From: Proteles cristata cristata | Lineage: Eukaryota; Chordata; Mammalia; Carnivora; Hyaenidae | Direction of reading: 5' to 3' | Assembly (NCBI GenBank): GCA_017311185.1 | Contig: JAESUZ010004128.1 | Coordinates: 806,001 to 870,000, forward strand | DNA: 64,000 nucleotides | Shown here: positions 46,702-59,055 of the stretch, piece by piece | Layout: each line of letters starts with the position of its first letter | How positions within the stretch are numbered: the stretch's first letter is position 1 | Position numbers and translations under genes: made by a program | The notes under the pieces: model-generated | Database searches by the model: none | Told to the model about the DNA's origin: nothing | The model's input: only the letters and a program-made list of their open reading frames with translations

Positions 46702-47155
46702 AGCTAGAGTTTGAGAAGGACTGGAATTTACTCTTTGAATGTAGAATTCCCAAGTAAGCCACTTAGTCCTAGATTTTTCTTTGTTATAAGATTTTTGATG
46801 GCTGATTTAATCTCTTCTAAATTTTTTTCAGATTTTTCTATTTCTTTTTGTGTCATTTTAGGTCACTTATGTATTATTTTTAAAGAATTAGTCCATATCA
46901 TCTAGATTATCTAATTTTTGGGCCTATAATTTTCATTGTAGTCTCATAATCCCTTATGTTTCTGTAGGGTTGATGGTAGTGTCTTCACTCTAATTTCTGA
47001 TTTTAACTATTTTCACTTTATCCCTTATATTCTTAGTCTAGCTAAAGGCTTGTCAATTTTGTTGACATTTTCAAAGACAAAGCATTTGGTTTTGTTCATT
47101 GTTTTTGTTTATTTGTCTTTTGTTCTGTTTTTCATTCTTCTCTCTGAATAGACTA
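46702..47155 (-). mobile_element. Old antisense L1, right part
   Basis: Continues the element at 37411-39862: 'agtttgagaaggactggaat' and 'cctagatttttctttgttat' correspond to antisense ORF2 text that directly precedes the interrupted point. Ends near 47155. Confidence 0.7.
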
Positions 47156-47950
47156 TAATCATGGGTAAAGCCAAATTTGCAAGGAATCATTGTTCAAAGG
47201 CACAGAAAATTTTCTTGGTAAATTATTTGAAGCCTGTAGGGGAAAAAAAATTCCCATTCTTTAAAAACTTTTATTATGCAGACAAGATAGGAAATGGCTT
47301 TTATTCTATAAAAATACACAATGTTAATGTACAAATAAATATAGGGAATGTCAACATAAGTCATTAGCAGTTGTGATTCCAGTGCATACTAAAATCCAAA
47401 AACAAAGACTTTTATAAAATGGTGACGACAAGACTATACGTATTCAATATAAAGAAAGCGTAGAATCATGTTCATAAATGTTAAGATGTTAACTTCAACA
47501 ATTTAACATCCATCCTGAAGACACAGAAAGTAAAGCTTTTTAAACAAGGTCAAGATTAAATGCAAAGCTGAGTCTACAGAGACCATTAAAATTAGAGTCA
47601 ATTAAGGATGGTTGCTCTCTTCACTATTATTTAGAAGTTGAGGGCACTACCCATTGGGCAAAGGAATCCTTACTATTATTTAAACAGGAGCATGGAAGTT
47701 CTGTCTTCTATAGTAAGACATGGAACAGAAATAAGTATATAAACCTTGATGAGGAAAACAACTGATCACTTTGTAGTTAAACAAATTTATGACTAAAATA
47801 CCAAAGCAATCAATCAAAACTAAAAAATTTAATCTAAAATGTGAACAAACTGGTTGACATACAAACATCAAACACATTATCATGTGTCAGGAATGACTAG
47901 CTATAAAATAAAACAAAACTTGAAAAGATACATTTCAGTGTAGCTACAAT
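47156..47950. other. Unassigned DNA, possibly an antisense 3'-UTR-like relic
   Basis: On the minus strand 'cttgtctgcataataaaagt' near 47280 looks like an mRNA 3' end with an AATAAA signal. No coding homology was recognised upstream of it and no poly(A) tail is clear. Otherwise A/T-rich. Confidence 0.3.
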
Positions 47951-47959
47951 ACACAAGGT

Positions 47960-48490
47960 ACCTTGGCATAATCTTAACCACCCCTTAGATTCCTTGGGTA
48001 TTGCTGTGGTCAGGGTTCCAGAGATGCTATGGGGTTATTGTTGGGAAACAGCATTGCAATTTATATTGAGAGTCCTTAAAATATTCATGCCCATTTATTA
48101 TACTAATTTTATATCTGGGAATTTGTCTGGAGGTAATAGTACAAAATGTAAGAGAAGTTATATACAGAAAGGTGTTTAGTCATCCAAAAGCAAATAGGAA
48201 ATTATCAGAACAGATAATTATGCAAATATGGTGCATTATTATGGTGGAATGTAATCTGATTATTAAACATAATGCTTATAAAGATGCTTATGTAAGGTGA
48301 AAAAACATGGTATAACTTTTTGTTATGGTTTCATTTAAACTATATTAAACATTATTGGGAAAATACTCGGGGTAAAACAGTTTCAGATTGCTAATAGTGA
48401 TTACTCTGTCATGCTAACACAATAAGTAGTTTTCTGCTAAGTTGCAAAATGTCTGCAATTAGTTTTACATTAAAAAATAAAAACATACAT
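47960..48490 (+). mobile_element. Old LINE 3'-end relic (L1M-like)
   Basis: 'gaatttgtctggaggtaata' and 'tggtggaatgtaatctgatt' are in the style of a diverged L1M late ORF2/3' end. No frame. Confidence 0.4.
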
Positions 48491-49079
48491 ATGTTTACTT
48501 ATTTATCTGATTCATATTTTAAAATAATGGGAGAAGAGTAGTACTGAAAATAAAAGTTTTTCATTTTAATAGTCCCTATTCCCTGTTCCCATCTTAAAAT
48601 TTAGGATTTGTGTTTCATTCTTTTTTGTGTTGTGTGTATGTAGCTATTCATTATATTTTCTATGCAAGTAAGAGAATAAAACAATCTGCTTGTAAATGTA
48701 TGAACCAGCACAGAAATACAGGGCACATAAGAAGATTTCTCTTCATCAAACCCTTCTTCTGCCCTTGGCAATGTCTCCTTTTGCTTCAAAAATGAACAGA
48801 TTAATGCATATCGTGCCAAACCTTTCTGTGGTTTTATTTACATTATATAAGTGCATTTAATGAATAAATTGGATTGCGTGACACTGTATAGATTTCTTCA
48901 CTAACAAAACTGCAGTGCTGTGCATAGCTTTCTTCCTCAGCACCTGCAGCTGTACCTCATCCTTGTAACTGCTACATATTAGGAGAATCAACTTAAAATG
49001 AATCCTTTCCAAATTCTCCTTAGACTAGTGATTATGATTATGTTTATTGATTTCTTTCTGAGTTTCTATCAGTTTTTCT
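48491..49079. other. Unassigned A/T-rich DNA
   Basis: No gene. Two overlapping short frames on opposite strands at 48601-48819 carry no motif. Confidence 0.45.
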
Positions 49080-50225
49080 GCCATATGTTAAGCTTCCTAA
49101 TTCTCTTGTCTTCTTGGTGGAACATATCCTTTATTACATGAGAGATCTTTTTGGAGTACATTTTATTGCTGGGTTTGCTTGTCATTCTTTCTTGTATTCC
49201 ATACCTTCCTCTTTGTTGACTGCTGCTATTACTTCTCCTTCTTTCTTGTCTATTCTTTGTATTACGTGTCCTAAACTTTCATATTTAAAAACTAGTTTAG
49301 CTGAGCATAGCATTCTCTTTTCAAAATAATTTTTTTTTTTCCTAACTTGTATTCATTCAACAAATACTACAGACTCAGTAGGTGCCAGGAACCGTTCTAG
49401 ATGCTGGAACTACAGCTGTGAACAAAATAGACCTTAGTCACTGCCTATCGAGAACTGATCATGAAAGCTTACATTCCATTAGATCTTTGGTCTGTGGGAA
49501 TTCAGTAGAGTATAAACTAGAAATTTGCTGTCAATCTGTCTTCTAAGGCAAGTATTTAGAATTTGCTTTTCAACTGGAGTCTTAAATTATTTTCCAGGAT
49601 GCGTCTGGATGCGTGACATTGGTGTCATTTATAGGCTTTAAGATTTTTCATTTCTTTGTCACTCAGTAGCTCTTTACATTGAGAAAATGCACCATTATTA
49701 CTTTTCTCATTATTCGTCTTTACCCTTTCTTTCATTCTCTCTTGCTTTCTTCCTCCTTCCATCTCTCTTTCTTTTTTCCTAGTAGTAGCATTTTATTAAA
49801 AGTATTATAAAGCAGTAAAACATCAAAACACACATTTTCATATCTTTCTTTCTGTCTCTATGAGATTTATGTAGATCCACTCATATTGGTCCTCTGTGCT
49901 TTTAACTTCATTCTTTTTTCTTTGATCTCTTTGTCTTTTTGTTCTGTATTTTAGATTTCTCCTACTTTACCAGTACAACATTTTCAGCCATGTTCATTCT
50001 ATTATTCAACTCTTCTTGTATTTTCTTCTATTTTCATGGAAGAATATTTTTTATGATACAGTATTCTCTTCAATCTCTCAAATGTACTAATTAAAATGTT
50101 TAATTTCTCATCTATATTCAAGTTATTTCTCTTCTTCCATATTTTTTTTTCCGCTTGTTAATTTGGGCTTTCATGCTTTTGGTTTTCCTTAAATGTCAGT
50201 TCTACTTGGTTGATTATACCCTCTT
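49080..50225 (-). mobile_element. Possible old antisense L1M body with an L2 fragment
   Basis: 'gtttagctgagcatagcatt' and 'ttttggttttccttaaatgt' recall antisense L1M 5'/ORF1 text. An antisense L2 end ('tattcattcaacaaatacta', 'gtgccaggaaccgttctaga') sits at about 49348-49480. Highly diverged. Confidence 0.4.
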
Positions 50226-50231
50226 TTGGTT

Positions 50232-50396
50232 TTAAGTGGGGGAGGGACAGAGCAAAGGGAGAGAGGGAGAGAATCTCAAGCAGGCTCCACACTCAGCCTG
50301 AAGCCCGATATGAGGCTTGATCCTATGACTGTGGGATAATGACTGGAGCCAAAACCAAGAGTCAGACACTCAATACACTGAGCCACCCAGGAGCTC
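50232..50396 (-). mobile_element. CanSINE, shortened older copy
   Basis: Antisense. The head complement 'actgagccacccaggagctc' is at the right. The A-tail is nearly lost. The flanks 'ttgattatacc' and 'ctgattatatc' are a likely target-site duplication. Confidence 0.85.
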
Positions 50397-51060
50397 TGAT
50401 TATATCTTTATAGTAGTTTTTGTATGTGCATATTCTTAATTGTGTTCATTTTTCTTCATGCTTATATTTAATTCTCACTTGTTATCTGTCCTCCAGGAAT
50501 TCCTCATAATTTTTGACTTATTGATGATACTTTCTATTGTTTTCCATTAGGGTTGTGCACTTTTGAAGATAAATTTAAAATATTCTTCTAATAATTTTAC
50601 AAGATTTTTGTATGATGGGAGATAAAAATTTGTAATCCAACTTCTATTTTGGGCTATATTTTAGTAGTTTTGCTTTTAATATGAAACATATTTCTGACAG
50701 GTAAAATTTCTGATTATTAACACTTTTAAAATAATTTTAATAATTTGAAAAATATATCCCTGAATATTTCTAGGGCACCTATAGTGTCAAAATATTTAAA
50801 TTTTATATATTTTTAGATGAATACTTTTCAAAGATGGTGCAAATAGCATCTTTACCATGATATACAGAGAATAGGACCATATTTGTCAGCTTGTTCCATT
50901 GTTACTCTTAAGATTAATTCATTGAAATATATTCTCATGAAAAAGATACTCTGGATTCATGAAATATTTCAATATTAATCTTTCAACATCGTTAATTACT
51001 ACCTTATTTCTATTTTACTTAATAGTGTGGAACCGAACATATCACATAGGCTTAGATATA
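50397..51060. other. Unassigned A/T-rich DNA
   Basis: Very A/T-rich, no gene and no named repeat. Confidence 0.45.
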
Positions 51061-51080
51061 TAAAGTGAGCACATAGTTTA

Positions 51081-51301
51081 TTTTTATTTTAATTTAAACA
51101 AATTTTTATGTTTTAATTTTATTTTTGAGAGAGAGAGAGAGACAGAGCATGAGCAGGGGAGGGGCAGAGAGATAAAGAGACACAGAATCTGAAGCAGGCT
51201 CCAGGCTCTGAGCTCTCTGCATAGAGCCTGACATGGGGCTCGGACCTGAGCATTACCTGAGCATAACGGACACTTATGGACTGAGCCACCCAGGCACCCC
51301 C
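51081..51301 (-). mobile_element. CanSINE
   Basis: Antisense. The target-site duplication taaagtgagcacatagttta (51061-51080) and taaagtgagcatgtggttta (51302-51321) differs at three positions. Part of the B-box region is lost ('gacctgagcattacctgagc'). Confidence 0.93.
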
Positions 51302-51321
51302 TAAAGTGAGCATGTGGTTTA

Positions 51322-52618
51322 GATTAGAGGAGAAAGAACAACTATGGCTTAGCTATCTTTTAAAAATTAATATGTTTTCTTATTTACATGAGACCGAAAT
51401 GACGTACTTGTCATCAGAACATAGTTAACTTCTGGTCTTGAAAGAAGCTTTGCCGTACTAGAGGCCAATGTGCACTACTTCTCCATGGTCATAACTGCCC
51501 AGGTTAAGCCCTGGGCAGATAATGAATCTACTTCAGAAAATCTATCACGGAATGTTATTCAATTGCTTTCATGCCTTTGAAATAGAAGTTTGGGCATTAC
51601 AGAAGGGAAAATAAACACTATACAAGACATGGTTGTTTTTTTTTTCTTGGAGATCATATTTGAATCTGTTAGCAATATGTAAAAAGTAATACATTAAAAA
51701 ATCATCTGGCATCAGAGTACTGAGTTCAGTGCCAGAAATACATTTACCTACCATTAATGAGTTATTGGGTCTTATTCAGTCTACAGCCAGAATAGGAAGT
51801 TGACTGTATTATGGCATAGTTTTCATGGCATTGAGAAACCCCATCTAAGGACTTTCCTCTTTCAACTGGCCTGAAACATTTCCTATTAGAATTATAATTG
51901 AGGTTTGAAAACTCACAGTCAAATTAGGCATTTGTCGCCTAGAAAAAGTCAGGACCATCTAGGTTGGGGAGGAGAATACAAGACGAGGTCCTTCCCATCT
52001 CTTCTTGTGTAGCACTGATTAGTACAATTGATTATATGATTGTTTCCTTTGCCACTTTACAAGGCATCACAGAGTCTAAGTGTCTGCTCAGAACAAGCCT
52101 GGTAGTTGGAGAGAACCGAGATAGTGTTGTGTCTGGTACACTCACTGTGGACAAGGGGCACTCAGTGTGAATCCTATTCTTGCAGAAAGACCACCACCGT
52201 ATTTATCTTTGCCTGTTTTCCTGTTTCCTCATATTGTTCCCAGTACCTCATCCATGCATAATACTTCTCTTTGAGATGTCCAAGTGCGTTTCAAATTGCT
52301 GCTCTGCTTTGATCTTCATTGGAGAGTGATGATAGTTAAATAAAGACTTGGGAAGAAAGAGGATGTTTAATTTTCTCTGGAAAGAAAATACATACAAATG
52401 AGGTTTTTACCATAAATGATGGAGGAAGTAGATAGATGCCTGGCTGCCTAGAAGTGCTGTGATGATTTTGTGGATGCGGACAGTGTTGTTACTTCCTCCA
52501 CCTTCTTTCCGCCCCCATCTTTTTCTCTTCACTTCCTCTTTATAGCCACAGAAATCATTCCTTGGGTACAGGTATCTATTTTAGATATAGGAATAACCAC
52601 AGAAATGCTCCTGTCCAT
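51322..52618. other. Unassigned intergenic DNA
   Basis: No gene or repeat recognised over about 1.3 kb. Frames are 60-70 codons and lack motifs. Confidence 0.5.
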
Positions 52619-52635
52619 AGAGTACATGAAGCAAG

Positions 52636-52830
52636 GGTGCTTGGGAGGCTCAGTTGGTCAAGCATCCGACTTCGGCTCTTGTCATGATCTCATATTTCAT
52701 GAGTTTGAGCCCCACATCGGGCTCTGTGCTGACAGCCTGCTTTGGATTCTGTGTTTCCCTCTCTCTCTGTCCCTCCCCACTCATTCCCTGTCTCTCAAAA
52801 TAAAAAAAGAACATTAAAAAAATGAAAAAA
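52636..52830 (+). mobile_element. CanSINE
   Basis: The target-site duplication agagtacatgaagcaag (52619-52635) and agagtacataaagcaag (52831-52847) differs at one base. Head 'ggtgcttgggaggctcagtt', body shortened. Confidence 0.94.
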
Positions 52831-53074
52831 AGAGTACATAAAGCAAGCAAGAATAAGAAAAAGTAACAAGAAAACAAAGCAAGAAAATAAAATGCTTTGC
52901 GAGGATTCTAGTTTTGTCTAACAACCCCAGGGGCCCCACCGTGTCCTCGTGGTGGCTGGAAAGTGACAAGTGGTGTCATCACTCACCGGGACACCTCCAC
53001 GGTGATGGCGAGAGCCCTAGGCCCAAAAGACGCATGCAGGGGGTCCCTACTCTGTTCCAGGAATTCAGATGCTT

Positions 53075-53255
53075 TGCCTACAAGATCTTATTTTAATTCT
53101 CAGTAACTATATGAGTTATGTATTATTGAAAGCCTTATTATTTTTATTATTTAGGGGGAAAAACAGCCTCAGGAGGGAAAGTACTTACACAGCTAATAAG
53201 CAGTGTAGTTTGGAGGCAAACCCAGATTTGTCTGTCTCCAAAGCCTGAACTGACA
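53075..53255 (-). mobile_element. MIR element
   Basis: Antisense MIR: 'cttattttaattctcagtaa', 'acacagctaataagcagtgt' and 'tctgtctccaaagcctgaac'. Nearly full-length. Confidence 0.65.
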
Positions 53256-53299
53256 TCTTCGGTAAACATGGTCATTTTCCTGGGTCTGTGAGGATCAGT

Positions 53300-54060
53300 G
53301 TTTCTTTGGTTTTGTTTTGGCTCTGCCTATGCGGTCTTTCTACTCTGCAATCTTGAAGCCTCGAGATACTTTAACTCCACGACAGGGCTTTATTGCAATA
53401 TGGCAAAAAATATCTGCCTGGCTGAAGCCGTTGTAAAACTGGAGGCAGTCGCTGGCTTGCGGTACTCCACTCAACATTTCCCTCTGCTGACCTCAGCGGG
53501 CTTTCTGTGCTTTTGTTAGTTGGACAGTTCCTCGTTTGCTGTTGGAGTAGACGAGTCTTTTTTGTATTACCAGCATACATTCTTGCTCCCCTTTTCTCCC
53601 GACGGTCTCAGTGTTCCAGTCCAACTGTAATTCCAAGACGTGGCTGTGATTGGTGTGAGCCTGCTGGCCCTCCGATTTCACTGGCCGTAGGGATTTGACT
53701 TCTTGATAAGCATGTAATCCAATCAGAATCAAAGATATATAAGGTACTCTCTCGTCTTCCAGGGCAGCCACTGGTAGAGCCTCATTCTGGATGGTGTGGA
53801 GTGAGGGGGTGAGGCTCAAAGCTGCCGTAGCCAGGACAAACAGCAGGAGAGCCCTGGAGCTGCCCGAGGACAAATCGGACATGGGAAGGTATGACAGGGA
53901 AATGGAGAAGTCCAGTGCCTTCGGCTGCCGGATGACATGTAACCTGAAGCAACAGTATTTGTTTCTAGTCTTTTAAACTGTGTGGACCAATCAATTACAT
54001 GTACTGTTTAACTAGTATGAATTGGTGCTTCTGTCACCTGCACCTAACTGATAAAACCAT
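53300..54060 (-). other. Unassigned block with a 129-codon open frame
   Basis: On the minus strand a frame at 53493-53882 starts with a hydrophobic, signal-peptide-like stretch (SRALLLFVLATAALSLTPSL) but has no domain I know. About 100 bases past its stop the text reads 'gcaataaagccctgtcgtgg', an AATAAA signal. The arrangement could be an LTR (U3 with a chance frame, then R) or an unrecognised transcript end. I do not claim a gene. Confidence 0.25.
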
Positions 54061-55939
54061 TTTCTAGATTCTTCTAGAAAAGCAGATCATCAAAGACACT
54101 TTTTTTTATTATAGTTACTCATTTGAAAGGAGTTCCTCATTACTGTTAGTGGGAATGGTAATTAACTGGAATAGTATTTCTGACTAATTGAAATGTATGA
54201 CTTAAGATCAGTTAAAAACCAGTTTTTATTTCAACCGTTGCTATTGAAAACCATTTTCTCTCTTAGGATGTCAGAGTCGGCATGGATCGGAAAGTATTTA
54301 GAAGTTTCAGATTCTGGTTAATTGAATTTTTTTTTCATAAGTTGCAATTTCAAATCTTTTATTGTTAAGAGCTTCCTGAGGCCACAATATTCTTTCCTTT
54401 GTCTAGGTATGCCTCTCTCATCTAGCAGCTGTGTTTACTGATACTGATGGTGAATTGCTTAACCTTTTGAAACCATTTTCTGTAATTCTAGGGTGATATT
54501 TGCAAATGTACTTGGCTTTCTTCATAAATAAACTATACAAAGCTTATTTCAGAATGTTGGTAAATGTGGAAAAGCAAGAAACTGAAGGCACACTGACATT
54601 TTTACTAATTTGGCAGCCATTTAAAAGATGGTTTATTCTGCAAACAGACTTCAACCCATTTGCTTATAAACACTGTAACCTATAAAAAGTGAGCATAACA
54701 TTGTTATAATATCTTATTTACTGCCGTATAAGAGATGGTTTTTAAGAGAGCAATTTTGCTGATTTTTTTCTTTTTTGAGTTAGGCTAGAAGCAATGAAGT
54801 CCTTTGGGGAAAACAGCTTCAATTAAGAGCAACAGCAAGAAACATATCATGAAGCACACCCTAGTGTAGAAATAATTCAGAGACTCACAGCCAATTAAGA
54901 TCATTACAGGTTCCTTCAAAGATTCAATAGGGTGCCTGAAGAAGAAAAAGATTTTAAATTTTTATTAGGAATCCTAGGCAAATCGGTGCAGGAGTTTATG
55001 ATATTTCTTAGCTTTGGGGGGTAGGGAGTGGGAAAAAGAATACATTATTTCTTCTTTTATGGAAGTATTGACAGTGAAATTTGGAGCACCCTAATTTAAA
55101 ATATCATCTTGAACAATTTGCTTCATTTTTCCCTGTGGAGTCTCTTCTCCAGGAAGTAATTGGAAATGGTGCAGTCTTTGCTATTCAAAGGAGAAAGATA
55201 GATAAGCCAAGAGTCTATGCTATGAGCAACCTCTGCAAAGCCACTGCCATGTCTGAGCAGACGGACCGCTGAGAAGTTGGCACTGTAGGTAGCCGGGAGA
55301 GTTGCCCAGGCAGCTGGCGGCAGAGGAATTAATTCATGGGAGCCTCTTCTGCTGCTGAGGTGCAGATGGGATCACCTGGCTGACGTTCTCCACGAGCAAA
55401 GTGATACTCTTGGAGCATATGTTTGTTTGATTACTGTGGAAAAGGCAAGACCATCTGGAAGTAGTTCTTCACAACTGGTAACTACATATCTAACCTTATA
55501 AAGGCCATGTCGAAATGAGAAGAAAATGCTATCCAGAACATCGCAAACTTGACATTGAAGGAGGGAGACAGTACAGGCCTTGGAAGGAAAGATATGACCC
55601 AAAGATATGAGAGTGTCACTGAGCTATGTAAGTAAACTAGATATTTATGCTGGGTCCGCCATGATGGTTGTGTTGATGAAAGCCTGACATCTGATCTGGT
55701 CTAGCTCCTTTGTCAGAAGTGGGGGTAAGAGTATGACAGTGACAAGTATGTGAAGGCTGTAAGAGAAGACCATGCTTTTGTGGCCCTCCAGAGGCAGCTC
55801 ATGGAGGATAGGGAGGGCTCCCTGCTGGAAATGGGAACTTAGGAGTAGATTGGACCCTGTTATTTAGGACCTGAGGAGCATTTGGGGCAAATAGGAATAT
55901 TAACCAGAGTTCGTTGGTGTGTTTCAAGTGATGGAATAG
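54061..55939. other. Unassigned intergenic DNA
   Basis: About 1.9 kb without a recognised gene or repeat. Frames are short (up to 76 codons) and without motifs. Confidence 0.5.
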
Positions 55940-56265
55940 CACATACAAAAAAGTTTTTTCAATAAACTTAATTTTTTTAGTGCAGATTTATAGGAAAATT
56001 ATAAAAATAGTACAGGGAGTATCCATATAGTGTGCCTTTGTTTTCCCTTATTATTAATATCTTACACTACAATGACACATTTGTCTTAACCTAATGAACC
56101 AATATAGTGTTATAACTAACTAAAGTCCATAAATGATTGAGATTTTGGTGTCATTGCTGCTAGGATCTCTCAACTGACAGCAAAGAAATATCTATGTGTA
56201 TATTGCTCTATAGTTGTACACACATTTACTAATATTTTTTATATAACCCCCTGTATTTATATTAA
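55940..56265 (-). mobile_element. Old L1 3'-UTR relic (L1M type)
   Basis: 'tgcagatttataggaaaatt', 'aatagtacagggagtatcca' and 'acacatttgtcttaacctaa' follow the antisense 3' UTR of old L1M elements. Confidence 0.55.
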
Positions 56266-56289
56266 GCTAAGCATGAGTTTATTCTTGCT

Positions 56290-56680
56290 ATCAACCGAAT
56301 GATTGTGTCCCCCTCCAAAAAAAAATTCTTATTTTTAAATCTAATACCCAGTGTAATGGTACTTGGAGATGGAGCCTTTCAGAGGTGATTAGGCCACGAG
56401 GGTGGTGTCCTCATGGATAAGGTTTTTTAACTTATAAAAGAGACACCACCACCCCACCCCACCCCCGAGCTCTTGTGCTCCTTCTGCATTGCGAACACAC
56501 AGCAAGAAGACTGGCATCTAGGAACCGGGAAGCAGGCTCTCATCAGATTGTATCTGCCAGGGCCTTGATCTTGGACTTCTCAGCCTCCAGAACTGTAAGA
56601 AGTAAATCTCTATTGTTTCCAAGTCAGAGAGTTTATGGTATTTTGTTACAGTAGCCTGAGCAAACTAAGAAAGTGCTGAT
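56290..56680 (-). mobile_element. ERVL-MaLR-type LTR
   Basis: In order: 'gaatgattgtgtccccctcc', 'tggagcctttcagaggtgat', 'taggccacgagggtggtgtc', 'cttgatcttggacttctcag', 'cctccagaactgtaagaagt' and 'ggtattttgttacagtagcc'. This is the familiar MaLR (MST/MLT1-like) pattern; the orientation label is from memory. Confidence 0.7.
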
Positions 56681-57110
56681 GACTTCACCTCTAATTCATC
56701 ACCACATGGGTCATTCTGGCATTTTCCCATACTTACCTGTAAGCTCCCACTCCAACAGAGAGATAATTGGTTCTTACCATCTGCCATCCACCGACTCAAT
56801 GGTCCATTCCAGTAAATGTGTAGAGCAGCATCAGATTTGTCAACCTATATTCCCATGGATACAACTTTATCAGCTAGAGTACAGAGTGAATAGATGATTT
56901 CTTCTGCCTTAACTTTTACAAACCCCACTAGTTTCTAAGCCGTGGACAATCTCTGTTATGTGGAGAAGAGATTTAAGGAAAGTAGAAAAAAAATCAGTGG
57001 AAAGATTAAGTCTGAGAAATAATGGTGGCTTCGTTAAGCAGAAGTAAGAACAAATATTAAGTTCTTACTCATAAGCTCTCTATAGAAGTTAGTTATAACT
57101 TTATGTTCCA
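56681..57110. other. Unassigned intergenic DNA
   Basis: No recognised gene or repeat. A 74-codon frame at 56673-56897 has no motif. Confidence 0.45.
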
Positions 57111-57114
57111 TAAG

Positions 57115-57290
57115 CTGCTGTAAGTACTTTATAAGCCTGAACTGATGCATCTTCACAACCACTTGTGAGTTGTACTATTACTGACTGCATTTCACAGACA
57201 AGGAAGCAGGCACACAGAGGGTTATAACTTGCTCTCTGTCACATTGTCAAGAAGAGTCAGAGCTAAGATTCACATTCTGACATTCATGTC
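57115..57290 (-). mobile_element. MIR element
   Basis: Antisense MIR: 'gcatcttcacaaccacttgt', 'tttcacagacaaggaagcag' and 'cagagctaagattcacattc'. Confidence 0.6.
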
Positions 57291-57497
57291 GCAGGTCCTG
57301 AGCTCTTAAACAGTTTCAGTTACTTCTGTCAGTCAAAATATCTGGACTCTTGACTATGTGAAGGCAGGAAGTCTCTCCTTTACTCTTTATACTTAAAGTA
57401 GTAGTATACTGTTATGTGCTATAGGATAGTCCTAAATAGCTAAGTAAACATCTTTGACTGAAAAAAAGTTACATCAACAACAATAGGCAGGCAGACA

Positions 57498-58160
57498 GGA
57501 AGGAAGGAAGGAAGGGAGGAAGGAAGGGAGGAAGGAAAGAAGGAAGGAAGGAAGGGAGGAAGGAAGGGAGGAAGGAAGGAAGGAAAGATAAACCATTTAA
57601 AGCCTACAGTGATGGAGAACCGCATGCCTCACTGAATGGGAATGCCATATTGCTGAGCCGGAAGGAAGGAAGGGAGGAAGGAAGGAAGGAAGGAAGGAAG
57701 GAAGGAAGGGAGGGAAGGAAGGAGGAAAGGAGGGAGGGAGGCAGGAAAAGAAGGAAGGAAGGGAGGAAATAAGGAAGGAAGAAAGAAAGGAGAAAGGGAG
57801 GAAGGAAGAGAGGGAGGAAGGGAGGGAGGGAGGAAGGGAGGAAGGAAGGAAGGGAGGAAGGGAGGGAGGGAGGAAGGGAGGAAGGAAAGGAGGAAGGAAG
57901 GAAGGAAGGGAGGAAGGAAGGGAGGAAGGGAGGGAGGGAGGAGGCAGGAAAGAAGGAAGGAAGGAAAATAAGGAAGGAAAGAAGAAAAGAAAGGAGAAAG
58001 GGAGGGAGGAAGGGAGGGAGGGAGGGAGGAAGGAAGGAAGGGAGGAAGGAGGAGGGAGGGAGGAAGGGAGGAAGGGAGGGAGGAAGGGAGGAAGGAAGGG
58101 AGGGAGGAAGGAAGGGAGGGAGGAAGGGAGAAAGGAAAGGGGGACGAAAGGAGAAAGGGA
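57498..58160. repeat. (GGAA)n/(GGGA)n polypurine array in two blocks
   Basis: Block 1 (57498-57588) and block 2 (57659-58160) are almost pure purine on the plus strand, mixing ggaa, ggga, aaag and occasional gcagg units. They are split by a unique segment of about 70 bases that recurs after block 2. They cause the long Ser/Pro/Phe/Leu frames on the minus strand, which are artefacts. Clustered GGAA units can bind ETS-type factors, and the tract can form triplex DNA. Confidence 0.95.
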
Positions 58161-58238
58161 GCAGAAACCACAAAAAGCCTACAGTGACGGAGAGCCACCT
58201 GCCTCACGGAATGGGAACGTCATGTTGCTGAGCCTTCT
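57599..58238 (+). repeat. Direct repeat of about 62 bp flanking the main polypurine block
   Basis: 'aaagcctacagtgatggaga' ... 'ccatattgctgagcc' at 57599-57659 recurs as 'aaagcctacagtgacggaga' ... 'gtcatgttgctgagcc' at 58177-58238, with about nine differences. The preceding 'aaacca' is also shared. The whole array plus this segment was probably tandemly duplicated and then expanded unequally. Confidence 0.85.
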
Positions 58239-58930
58239 AGAGTCATCTGTGCACAGCAGAGGTAGATGGGCACTCTCCCACAGCAGTGAGCCCTGCTGGC
58301 TGGGTTGATGAGGGGCAGTGGGAGGTGGGGGCACGGAGGTCCATACTACATTTTGAATTCATAACAGCTTTTCAGACATCTGGTTAAGTGGATCCTAACC
58401 CAGAAAAAAAATAACCATGCACATGGTAAATCCTTTTTAAAATAAAGAAGCCATTGATAAAAGCCTGTGTCTATTTGTATTTGTGAATCTGTCCTCACAT
58501 GTCTCTTAGGAAACTGGAACAATTGTTCCGCATACTGAATTTTACCATTGGGGCCAAGTTTGCTTTCAGATACTGGTGTGTGCAATTGAGGGCATATTTT
58601 GCCCCCCTCACAATCAAATGAAGTTCATGTATTTCCAAGGTCTCCTGGTGCTTTGAGTAACTGTTTGAGGCCTAATGACCTCTTATGGTCATGAGTGATT
58701 TCAAGTAGGATCTGGAACCCTAGGTCTCCTCTGATTTAGAGCAGGGATGGACCATACGTAACACAAAGCAAGTGGGCAGGGACACTCCCGGCAATTCTGC
58801 TTTAGGCAGAGTTATAACCTGATTTTGATTCTGGCATGTGTTTTTAGCAAAGTTATCTTTTGTGGTAGACATTGGGTTCACTACCCAGACCCTGGGTTCA
58901 GAGGCATCCGAATGTGAAGCCCCAGGGCAG
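58239..58930. other. Unassigned intergenic DNA
   Basis: No recognised gene or repeat. A 79-codon frame at 58346-58585 (minus) lacks motifs. Confidence 0.45.
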
Positions 58931-59055
58931 AGATATATTTTGTTTCATTATTTTGTATCCTTAGGGCTCAGCATAGCTCTATTTCATGATGGGCATTCAA
59001 TGAAATCCAGGTATCTGTTAATTTCAACAACTAACTCACTGACTGACAGTATAAT
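58931..59055 (+). mobile_element. L2 3'-end fragment
   Basis: 'ttgtatccttagggctcagc' then 'gatgggcattcaatgaaatc' fits the sense L2 3' end. Diverged. A second faint L2-like piece is at about 59380-59470 ('gttccttagggaaaggatca'). Confidence 0.45.

Noticed and set aside
57440..58207. Two overlapping frames of about 190 codons rich in Pro/Ser/Phe
   Set aside because: Translations of the GGAA/GGGA polypurine array.
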